Of a stretch of DNA of 5,659 nt, positions 1 through 5,046 are shown in pieces. Origin of the DNA: Lentisphaeria bacterium (GTDB lineage Bacteria > Verrucomicrobiota > Lentisphaeria > Oligosphaerales > PUNB01); the NCBI GenBank assembly GCA_007133055.1, contig SLNM01000164.1, forward strand, positions 1 to 5,659, read 5' to 3'. The position numbers and the translations under genes are program-made. The notes below the pieces were generated by a model. The model saw nothing but the letters and a program-made list of their open reading frames with translations. It searched no databases and had not been told where the DNA came from. The stretch's first letter is position 1. Each line of letters starts with the position of its first letter.

Positions 1-622
1 CATTCAATCCCATGGCGGCCGCCGTTTTCAGGGCGTCGCGAACCCCCTCCACCCCTTCCACCTGACAGGCATTCATGCCGAACCGGCGGGCCGCTTCAAC
101 GTTGGCCTCGGTATCGTCGAAGAAATAGAAGTTGCCCGGTTCGATTCCGAGGGATTCAACCACTGTTGCAAAGGCTCTGCTGTCCGGCTTGCGGCACTTG
201 ATCAGGTGGGAGGGGAATAGTTGGTCGAAAACATCGAGTATGTTCATTTCTCGTCTGATTTTTCGCCAGTGCGGATGGTTGGTGTTGGAAAGACAGGCGA
301 CGCGGCCATGCCGGCCCAGTTCCAGTATCAGCTCGCGCGCGCCGGCGAAGGGGCCTACGATCACCTTGTCAAACTCGGCGATCAACTCGGTCGGCTGCCA
401 GGGCAGATCGAATTGTTCGATCAGATATTCGGCGAATTCAACTTCTGAGCATTCGCCCCTTTCGAAACGGTCGATCAGGGGGGAGGCGTGCCATAGTTCC
501 TGCATTTGCTCGGCCGTCACCCTGCCGTCGACCCAGGCCATGGCCTGTTTGGGATCGGCCAGTCGAAGCAGAACTCCGCCCAAATCAAACAGGAAGCATA
601 CGGTGTCTCGAGTTGGGGTCAT
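1..622 (-). CDS. HAD-superfamily phosphatase, YihX-like (3' end outside window)
   Basis: Translating the minus strand from the ATG at 622-620 gives 207 open codons running off the window edge. Visible HAD motifs: motif I FDLGGVLL (nucleophile Asp13), motif II LSNTN (Ser112), motif III lysine in RKPD (Lys145) and motif IV FFDD (Asp169, Asp170). The order and wording, especially DLGG, LSNTN, RKP and FFDD, resemble E. coli YihX, a cytoplasmic sugar-phosphate (glucose-1-phosphate) phosphatase. The cap is the small helical type between motifs I and II. The usual second Asp of DxD is Gly15, which is also seen in YihX-like proteins, so activity need not be lost. The family is about 200 residues, so only a short tail should be missing. 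This ATG is the only start before an in-frame stop at 658-656, and AGGA lies just upstream of it. The substrate is not determined by the sequence. Confidence 0.85.
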   Translation of the reverse strand, partial: MTPTRDTVCFLFDLGGVLLRLADPKQAMAWVDGRVTAEQMQELWHASPLIDRFERGECSEVEFAEYLIEQFDLPWQPTELIAEFDKVIVGPFAGARELILELGRHGRVACLSNTNHPHWRKIRREMNILDVFDQLFPSHLIKCRKPDSRAFATVVESLGIEPGNFYFFDDTEANVEAARRFGMNACQVEGVEGVRDALKTAAAMGLN

Positions 623-654
623 ATTCCTGAATCGTGATAAAATTGGCGAAAAGT

Positions 655-683
655 ATTATAATGACTCATGGCCGAATTCGCAT
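655..683 (-). promoter_or_regulatory. Candidate sigma70 promoter for the HAD phosphatase gene
   Basis: On the minus strand a perfect -10 hexamer TATAAT (660-655) lies 17 nt from a weak -35 candidate ATGCGA (683-678, 3 of 6 matches). Transcription would start near 648, giving a leader of about 25 nt before the ATG at 622. The core ATTATAAT (655-662) is self-complementary, so TATAAT also reads on the plus strand (657-662) with GTGATA 17 nt upstream. No plus-strand gene is evident there, so I favour the minus-strand reading. Confidence 0.35.
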
Positions 684-685
684 GC

Positions 686-698
686 ATTAATCAGGCTA
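686..698 (-). repeat. Solo copy of the 13-bp element-end motif TAGCCTGATTAAT
   Basis: Read on the minus strand, these bases are TAGCCTGATTAAT, identical to the start of the fold-back element after galE (4802-4814) and to 3412-3424. The TAG is the stop codon of the gene ending at 696. A matching opposite end may be CCTGAAT at 626-632, next to the HAD start, which would make the 70-bp spacer a short or decayed element. That pairing is speculative. Confidence 0.5.
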
Positions 699-1490
699 AT
701 TGCTCTGTCGATTGAGCCTCTTGATTGCCTGGACTACCTGGTCGCGGTATGATTTCAGAAAATCGCTCATATAGCTGCCGAAAAGCTTGACATATGCGTC
801 GAAGGCCATGCTCGGTGCGATATCCCGTCCGGCCAGTTCGGAGAGCGCGGCGCGGTTGCGCATGACTTCATGGCATAGGAATTCCAACCCCGTATTGCCA
901 TAGCCTTGCTGGAGGATCGAGAAAATGGCGGCGACCAGCCGGAAATCCTGGGTGCTGATGCTGCTTTCCGAAGGAGAGGGGTCGATCTCGCGACCCCTGT
1001 AGGTCAGGTTCTCCCGAAAGGTGCCATTGCCGCAGACGCTCATCACCAGAAGCTGGATAGAGAAGTCGTGAGAGTCGCCGCGCCGGGCGGAATACTTGCT
1101 GATGCCCGCCACGAAACGACCGATGATGACCGAATCCAGGTCAAGGTCCTTGGACATCAGGGACACCGGCACCAGGCGTTCTTCCGGCGTTTCGCCGCCC
1201 AGCTCGTTAAGCGCCACTTCGGCGCGGGGGTCGTGAGGATAGTAGTGGCGAATGCTGACGTTGATGCCTTCCTCCAGGTAGTCGAAGGACATCGTGCTTC
1301 CTATCTCCTGGTCGATCACCTGCCCGTTGTAGTGGGAAAAGAAGTCGGCTTCCTCGTCGATCAACTGAACCAGCTCCAGCGGTCGGTCGGCGGGGGGAAC
1401 GTGGGTGAACTCAAATTTTTTCTCCTGCGCTAGTTCCAGAATACGCCGGTGCAGGGAAATTTCGTCCTTTTCTCGTTTTGACGATCGCAT
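696..1490 (-). CDS. Cytoplasmic protein of unknown function (264 aa)
   Basis: I do not recognise this family. The protein has no signal peptide and no membrane segment. It begins with a charged stretch (residues 1-27, rich in Lys, Arg and Glu). A mixed alpha/beta-looking middle follows, containing SMSFDYLEEGINVSIRHYYP-like alternation around 66-85 and a hydrophobic run LDSVIIGRFVAGI at 118-130. The C-terminal part (182-264) looks mostly helical and ends in a basic amphipathic helix near 245-261. It is preferred over the opposite-strand frame at 906-1433, whose composition (His, Gln, Val, Ala) is typical of an antisense shadow. The start at 1490 has only a weak AAAGAAA-type ribosome site. The 97-bp gap upstream to hisG contains two TTGAC hexamers on the minus strand but no convincing -10. 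The TAG stop lies inside a repeated 13-mer. Confidence 0.75.
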   Translation of the reverse strand: MRSSKREKDEISLHRRILELAQEKKFEFTHVPPADRPLELVQLIDEEADFFSHYNGQVIDQEIGSTMSFDYLEEGINVSIRHYYPHDPRAEVALNELGGETPEERLVPVSLMSKDLDLDSVIIGRFVAGISKYSARRGDSHDFSIQLLVMSVCGNGTFRENLTYRGREIDPSPSESSISTQDFRLVAAIFSILQQGYGNTGLEFLCHEVMRNRAALSELAGRDIAPSMAFDAYVKLFGSYMSDFLKSYRDQVVQAIKRLNRQSN

Positions 1491-1586
1491 ATTTTTCTTT
1501 GCCGGTGGTAATGTCTTGCAAATCTTTGCCAGAAGTCAATATGAACCGTCAACTTAGGTTTGCAAGAGAGGACCTGGCCGCGCCGT

Positions 1587-2459
1587 TTAAAGCACCACTT
1601 TATTGAGTGCGTACTCGACAATGCCCTCGGCTCCTGCCATGATCAGGTCGGGGATCAGCTCGCGGACCACGGTTTCGTCGATCACTGTAATCACCGCGCA
1701 CCAGTGTTCGTCGGACAGGGGTGCTATGGTCGGACGGTTGAGGGCGGGCAGAATGGACAGCACGGCGGTCAGGTGTTCGCGTTGCACATTGAGCATCAGG
1801 CCGACTTTCTTTTCGGCGGCCAAAACGGATTTAAGCAGAAGGAAAATACGCTGAATCTTTTCTTTTTTCCACTTTTCGTTCAAGGCTTGTGGATTGGCAA
1901 TGAAACGGGTGGTGGTTTCGCAGACTGTGTCGATGATGCGCAGATGGTTGGCTCGCAGCGAGGAGCCGGTTTCGGTAATCTCGACGATGGCATCGGCCAA
2001 TCTGGGCGGCTTAACCTCGGTGGCTCCCCAGCTAAACTCGATCAGAGCTTTCACACCGTGTTCGGCCAAGTATTTTTCGGTCATTTTCACTGCCTCGGTG
2101 GCGATCCTCTTTCCGGCCAGGTCCCGGACGCTTTGCACCGGTGATTCCTCCGGCACCGCCAGAACCCAGCGCAGAGGATTCCGACCGACCTTGCCATAGA
2201 CCAGTTCGCCGATTTCGACGACCGACTCGCCGCTTTCCAATATCCAGTCCAGCCCGGTCAGGCCGGCGTCGAGCAGCCCCTCCCCGACATAGCGAGCCAT
2301 TTCCTGGGCTCGAATAAGAGTGCATTCGATCTCCGGATCGTCGATGCTGGGATAGTAGGAGCGCGGGGAAATTCTTATCTTGTAGCCGGCTTTGCCGAAC
2401 ATCTCCACCGTCGCCGATTCCAAGCTGCCCTTGGGTATGCCGAGTCGTAAAATAGACAT
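1587..2459 (-). CDS. hisG: ATP phosphoribosyltransferase, long form
   Basis: HisG condenses ATP with PRPP to phosphoribosyl-ATP, the committed first step of histidine synthesis, in the cytoplasm. The 290-residue length matches the long (HisZ-independent) form of about 280-300 residues. Visible landmarks: LGIPKGSLE at the N-terminus (6-14); the paired-domain signature [20 protein letters not shown] (39-58) followed by [12 protein letters not shown] (61-72); [19 protein letters not shown] (142-160); and the PRPP loop [11 protein letters not shown] (161-171). The segment from about 212 to 290 ([37 protein letters not shown]) is the ACT-like regulatory domain. In this family it binds histidine for feedback inhibition and supports the hexamer, so control is probably allosteric. 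An AAGG ribosome site lies about 10 nt upstream of the ATG. The gene starts 44 bp after the unknown exported-protein gene. No other his gene is present here. Confidence 0.97.
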   Translation of the reverse strand: MSILRLGIPKGSLESATVEMFGKAGYKIRISPRSYYPSIDDPEIECTLIRAQEMARYVGEGLLDAGLTGLDWILESGESVVEIGELVYGKVGRNPLRWVLAVPEESPVQSVRDLAGKRIATEAVKMTEKYLAEHGVKALIEFSWGATEVKPPRLADAIVEITETGSSLRANHLRIIDTVCETTTRFIANPQALNEKWKKEKIQRIFLLLKSVLAAEKKVGLMLNVQREHLTAVLSILPALNRPTIAPLSDEHWCAVITVIDETVVRELIPDLIMAGAEGIVEYALNKVVL

Positions 2460-2503
2460 GGCTAAATAACCTTCCCTTGTAATTGACTCAAATTTGCGGT
2501 CGT

Positions 2504-3388
2504 TCAGTCAACCATACCTGCCGAATCATCAGTTGCAAGCCTGACCGGGCCGATTGTCACCGGCCTCACGCCTACCCTGATTCCATGCAATGACTCGACA
2601 AAGCGATGGCGGAAAAACTCTCTCCGCCCAATTTCGTTGCGGTAGAGCTGCTGGCGGGTTATTACCTGCCAGCCAGCGTCGCCGTCAGCTTTTTCCAGCC
2701 ATACCACGTCAAGGCTGTGTACCGTTCCCTGCAACAGATCCCCGCTTTCGGCGTAGGTTCGCCCCAGTCGCATCTGATGCACCAGCATGGCGCCGCGATC
2801 ACCGTCGGTCTCCCAGCGGACAAAATTCTTATGGTCGAAAAAGGCCTCCCATCCGCCGATTCGATCCTCCCGCAACCCCAGGCTGGCCGCTGCCTCCTCA
2901 AACAGCGCCGTCTCGCTGCGAGATTCGATGGGAGCCTCCTCCATCCTTTGCAGCAACTGCAACCCTTCGTGGAAAACCCCATGCCGATCATCGATCACCA
3001 CTAAATCGTAAAAGTCAGGCGGCAGGTGATCGAAGACCGCCGTCGCCCCTTGATCAGTCATGCGGGCGCGAACCGGCTTGAATATCTGCCGCTCTTCTTC
3101 GGTCGTCCCCTCCCGGCCATGGCGATCCTTGCGGTGGCGCCGACCATAGGCAAGAACTAAACGATGCGGGCCGGAGCTGTCGAACCGCACGCGCAGCGAG
3201 CCGCGATAATCACGCAGAGCCAGGGCGTCGGCATAGAGATACTCGCCAACCGGCACCAGGTTCATGCCGGCGTCGCCGCCAACGCAATCGGCGCTCAGCA
3301 GCAGCAGGCCGACTGAGAGCAAAGCCGCCGCCGCCGACCGCGCCGCGCCACCAGGAACGAACATGGGTAATATGGTTTGCCGGTTCAT
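2504..3388 (-). CDS. Predicted exported protein of unknown function (294 aa)
   Basis: No family is recognised. The N-terminus looks like a Sec signal: Arg3 and Arg17, then a hydrophobic core [15 protein letters not shown] (19-33). Cleavage is likely near 33 or 40. The nearby Cys35 is preceded by Asp, which does not fit a lipobox, so it is probably not a lipoprotein. The mature part has beta-like segments ([19 protein letters not shown], 64-82) and a basic loop [12 protein letters not shown] (83-94). [16 protein letters not shown] (119-134) resembles the F-LPPG-YDL strand motif of carboxypeptidase-regulatory or transthyretin-like folds. A Trp/Phe-rich region lies at 180-192 and a basic, aromatic tail around 250-268. 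The role is presumably periplasmic. The assigned ATG has no well-placed ribosome site: AGGAG lies 19 nt upstream and better serves a three-codon leader. The next Met (residue 9) has none either. The gene lies 44 bp upstream of hisG. Confidence 0.75.
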   Translation of the reverse strand: MNRQTILPMFVPGGAARSAAAALLSVGLLLLSADCVGGDAGMNLVPVGEYLYADALALRDYRGSLRVRFDSSGPHRLVLAYGRRHRKDRHGREGTTEEERQIFKPVRARMTDQGATAVFDHLPPDFYDLVVIDDRHGVFHEGLQLLQRMEEAPIESRSETALFEEAAASLGLREDRIGGWEAFFDHKNFVRWETDGDRGAMLVHQMRLGRTYAESGDLLQGTVHSLDVVWLEKADGDAGWQVITRQQLYRNEIGRREFFRHRFVESLHGIRVGVRPVTIGPVRLATDDSAGMVD

Positions 3389-3392
3389 AATG

Positions 3393-3412
3393 TCATGCTT
3401 GCATACTCTCCT
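3393..3412 (-). promoter_or_regulatory. Shine-Dalgarno plus three-codon leader ORF before the exported-protein gene
   Basis: On the minus strand AGGAG (3412-3408) is followed after 3 nt by ATG CAA GCA TGA (3404-3393). This encodes Met-Gln-Ala and stops 4 nt before the ATG at 3388. The strong ribosome site therefore fits the mini-ORF better than the gene, so ribosomes might reinitiate at the gene start. It may equally be chance. The AGGAG partly overlaps the repeated motif at 3411-3425. Confidence 0.25.
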
Positions 3413-3425
3413 AGCCTGATTAATT
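3411..3425 (+). repeat. Solo element-end motif CTAGCCTGATTAATT
   Basis: These 15 bases are identical to the left end of the fold-back element at 4801-4815, including the CTAG edge. No full copy follows: the sequence diverges at 3426 and runs into the REP-like units. CAGGCTA at 3618-3624 is a 7-bp inverted partner of TAGCCTG at 3412-3418, so the REP-like cluster sits between short inverted ends. The motif is probably a remnant or deletion derivative of the same element family. Confidence 0.55.
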
Positions 3426-3436
3426 ATAGAGAATTG

Positions 3437-3496
3437 CGAAATGCGCGAATCGAGCCAATTGTAGGTTGGGAGTCTGTCCCGACCAGGCTCGATTCG
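3437..3496. repeat. REP-like palindromic unit 1, including 35-bp direct repeat copy A
   Basis: Bases 3437-3471 are repeated perfectly at 3523-3557, a 35-bp direct repeat with an 86-bp period. Within unit 1 an 11-bp perfect inverted repeat (3446-3456 with 3486-3496) encloses an inner stem GGTTGGGA (3464-3471) / TCCCGACC (3477-3484), with one T-G pair and a GTCTG loop. Together they form one long hairpin. The GTAGGTTGGG core resembles the extragenic palindromes (REP type) widespread in Proteobacteria. Such units usually act in mRNA 3' ends or as nucleoid or transposase (RAYT) targets; here they lie between divergent genes. Confidence 0.75.
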
Positions 3497-3526
3497 TATG
3501 GGCGAGACGGATTCTCACCCTACGAA
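3493..3526. repeat. Strong hairpin linking the two REP-like units
   Basis: TTCGTA (3493-3498) pairs with TACGAA (3521-3526), GGG (3500-3502) with CCC (3518-3520), and GAGA (3504-3507) with TCTC (3513-3516), around a 5-nt loop CGGAT. There is one bulged T (3499) and one C/A position (3503/3517), which becomes a G-U pair in minus-strand RNA. The better pairing on the minus strand hints that the RNA form matters in that direction. No U-tract follows, so this is not an intrinsic terminator. Confidence 0.6.
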
Positions 3527-3623
3527 ATGCGCGAATCGAGCCAATTGTAGGTTGGGACCGTTGCGAAGCAACAGAGGCTGTCCGTAGGATAGCAGCGAAG
3601 CGGCAATCTGTCCCGAACAGGCT
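3523..3623. repeat. REP-like palindromic unit 2, branched, including 35-bp repeat copy B
   Basis: The second perfect copy of the 35-bp repeat (3523-3557) is followed by about 48 extra bases absent from unit 1. The shared tail TCTGTCCCGAACAGGCT (3607-3623) then matches 3473-3489 with one mismatch. The extra part holds its own small hairpins: GTTGC-GAA-GCAAC (3560-3572) and GCTGTCC-GTA-GGATAGC (3578-3594, one G-T pair), plus an imperfect GCAGC-GAA-GCGGC. An outer GGGAC (3554-3558) / GTCCC (3610-3614) stem encloses them, giving a cloverleaf-like fold. I see no tRNA signature (no CCA end, no T-loop), so this is a repeat, not a tRNA. Confidence 0.65.
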
Positions 3624-3832
3624 AAACCCACCCTTAAACTCCACCCTTCATTGGATGATAGTGCGACATGGTGTGCGAGCGTCGTTTCAACTCAAGCAAT
3701 TTAACCGGTGTAGCATGATCATGCAACTCGGCAATGATTTCCATGAGAGACCGGTTTTGTATTGCCCTGCATCATGCTGTACAGTAATGCCTCGCTTCAG
3801 CTTGATTTATTCATGGAAAAGGACTTGGCCGG
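3624..3832. other. Non-coding leader region upstream of galE
   Basis: Between the REP-like cluster and galE I find no credible gene. The open frame running through here continues out of frame across galE and is a shadow. Visible structure: a perfect 12-bp palindrome GCATGATCATGC (3713-3724), two ACCGGT sites flanking it (near 3704 and 3750), and CATCATGC at 3770-3777 echoing the palindrome. These could be operator-like, but no regulator is known. AAAAGGA at 3817-3823 is the galE ribosome site, 9 nt from the ATG. Confidence 0.5.
3757..3785 (+). promoter_or_regulatory. Weak sigma70-like promoter candidate for galE
   Basis: TTGTAT (3757-3762) and TACAGT (3780-3785) are separated by 17 nt, matching the -35 and -10 consensus at 3 and 4 of 6 positions. 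Transcription would start near 3792, about 40 nt before the galE ATG. The palindrome at 3713-3724 lies upstream of the -35. The spacing is ideal but the hexamers are weak. Confidence 0.25.
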
Positions 3833-4804
3833 ATGAAAATTTTAGTTCTCGGCGGTGCCGGGTATATTGGCAGTTGCTGTGTGGAGAACCTGCTGGACCA
3901 CGGTTGCGAGGTGGTGGTCTTCGACTCCCTGGTCAAGGGTCATCGGCAGGCAGTCGATCCGCGGGCGGAATTAGTCGAGGGCGATCTTGCCGACCGGACG
4001 GCTCTGGACCGTATTCTGTCGCCGGGCGGGTTTGCCGGCGCCATCCATTTCGCCGCTTTTATCGAGGCGGGCGAGTCCATGGCCGATCCCGGTCGCTACT
4101 TCCACAACAACGTGTCCTGCGGAATCAACCTTCTGGAGGCGCTGGTCGCCCACCGCGTGCCGCGCCTGGTTTTCTCCAGCACCGCCGCCGTCTACGGCAA
4201 CCCCCAGCAGGTGCCGATTACCGAGTCCGCCCCGACCAGGCCGATCAACCCCTACGGCGAATCTAAGTTGATGTTTGAAAAGATCATGGCCTGGTACCAT
4301 CAAATCCATGACCTCGAATATGTATCTCTACGCTACTTCAACGCGGCCGGCGCCACCGCCGAGCATGGCGAGGATCACCGCCCGGAGAGCCACCTGGTGC
4401 CGCTGGTGCTGCAAACCGCCATGGGGCAGCGCCCGGAAATAGCCGTGTTCGGTCATGATTACGGCACCCCGGACAAAACCTGTATCCGCGACTACATTCA
4501 CGTTGCCGACCTGGCCGAAGCACACTGGCTGGCTCTGCAAAGTCGGGAAGTCGGGCCATTTAACCTAGGCTCCGGCAGCGGCTACAGCGTGCGCGAAATC
4601 ATCGAAGTCGCCCGTCAGATTACAGGACTGAGCATACCCGAGCGTCAGGCGGAGCGACGAGCCGGCGATCCGGCCCGCCTGATCAGCGACTCGAGCCGGG
4701 CCCGACGCATCCTCGGCTGGCGGCCGCTTCATGATAACATCAGGGACATTGTCGAATCCGCCTGGCAATGGAAGCAAAAATATCCGGAGGGCTACCGGGA
4801 CTAG
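3833..4804 (+). CDS. galE: UDP-glucose 4-epimerase
   Basis: GalE interconverts UDP-glucose and UDP-galactose using tightly bound NAD+, in the cytoplasm. It feeds galactose into the Leloir pathway and into lipopolysaccharide or exopolysaccharide. This is an extended short-chain dehydrogenase with a Rossmann motif GGAGYIG (7-13), Asp31 at the end of beta-2 for NAD ribose binding, HFAAFIEAGESM (72-83), SSTAAVYGNP (115-124) with catalytic Thr117, and the Tyr141-Gly-Glu-Ser-Lys145 dyad. Substrate-side motifs LRYFNAAGA (166-174) and TCIRDYIHVADLAEAH (216-231) are classic for GalE. At 323 residues it is complete and of usual length (about 320-340). A good AAAAGGA site sits 9 nt before the ATG. The TAG stop overlaps the left end of the downstream fold-back element, so the C-terminal boundary was possibly touched by insertion; YPEGYRD is nevertheless a plausible native end. 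Other NDP-sugar epimerases are possible but less likely. Confidence 0.96.
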   Translation: MKILVLGGAGYIGSCCVENLLDHGCEVVVFDSLVKGHRQAVDPRAELVEGDLADRTALDRILSPGGFAGAIHFAAFIEAGESMADPGRYFHNNVSCGINLLEALVAHRVPRLVFSSTAAVYGNPQQVPITESAPTRPINPYGESKLMFEKIMAWYHQIHDLEYVSLRYFNAAGATAEHGEDHRPESHLVPLVLQTAMGQRPEIAVFGHDYGTPDKTCIRDYIHVADLAEAHWLALQSREVGPFNLGSGSGYSVREIIEVARQITGLSIPERQAERRAGDPARLISDSSRARRILGWRPLHDNIRDIVESAWQWKQKYPEGYRD

Positions 4805-4974
4805 CCTGATTAATTCATGAACTTCGTAGCGAGAGGTGCCAGTGTGCGTGAGATCAACAGCTTGCGGCCGTAAACCGGTCGCGGCGTACTGGACGTACGG
4901 CAAAGATCGAAAAGTTGTTGAGATTGCGGGCAATGGCAACTCGCAGTAGATGGCTCGTGAATTATTCAGGCTAG
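4801..4974. mobile_element. 174-bp MITE-like fold-back element with CTAG edges
   Basis: The ends form 23-bp imperfect inverted repeats (4801-4823 with 4952-4974, 19 of 23 matching), starting CTAGCCTGA on each side. Inside are four further inverted pairs, properly nested: GCGAG 4829-4833 / CTCGC 4940-4944; TGCCA 4837-4841 / TGGCA 4934-4938; TCAACAGCTT 4854-4863 / AAGTTGTTGA 4912-4921 (9 of 10); GCCGTA 4867-4872 / TACGGC 4896-4901. The whole element can thus fold into one long hairpin. There is no coding capacity, so movement would need a transposase in trans. If CTAG is the duplicated target, the element proper is 4805-4970 with ends CCTGA. A 4-bp duplication and CC termini would suit IS1380-like or IS5-like enzymes, but this is inference. 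It may also act in galE mRNA as a 3' structure. Confidence 0.75.
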
Positions 4975-5046
4975 TGTCGTGTCACGCTTCAAAAGTTACA
5001 TTGGATGGTCTCTTTTAAAAACTCTGAATTAAGCAGGCGAGGATAG

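Noticed and set aside
132..752. 206-codon plus-strand open frame at the left edge
   Set aside because: It is antisense to the HAD phosphatase, whose four motifs are clear. The plus-strand product is Ser/Arg-rich with no recognisable feature.
906..1433. 175-codon plus-strand open frame opposite the unknown 264-aa gene
   Set aside because: It lies wholly inside the longer minus-strand frame, which fits the co-directional gene layout and has a more natural residue composition.
1515..1566. 8-bp inverted repeat CTTGCAAA / TTTGCAAG between hisG and the unknown gene
   Set aside because: The arms are about 36 bp apart with no U-tract, so it is not an intrinsic terminator, and 8-bp arms at this distance are weak evidence of an operator.
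1560..2144. 194-codon plus-strand open frame opposite hisG
   Set aside because: It is antisense to a clear, full-length hisG. Its Gly/His/Gln-rich composition marks it as a shadow.
3282..3300. Possible lipoprotein signal (Cys35) in the exported protein
   Set aside because: The residue before the Cys is Asp, which signal peptidase II does not normally accept. An ordinary Sec signal is more likely.
3437..3557. Two perfect 35-bp direct repeats separated by 51 bp, resembling a minimal CRISPR array
   Set aside because: There are only two copies, the spacing segment is itself highly palindromic and related to the repeat unit, and no cas gene is present. REP-like units explain it better.
3554..3614. 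Cloverleaf-like fold suggesting a tRNA
   Set aside because: The stem lengths, the lack of a T-loop (TTCRA) in the proper place and the lack of an acceptor arm of 7 bp do not fit a tRNA. It is a branched REP-like repeat.
3466..4266. 266-codon plus-strand open frame through the repeats and into galE
   Set aside because: It overlaps galE in another frame, begins inside the repeat cluster, and its translation is Arg/Gly-rich low-complexity sequence typical of an out-of-frame reading of GC-rich coding DNA.
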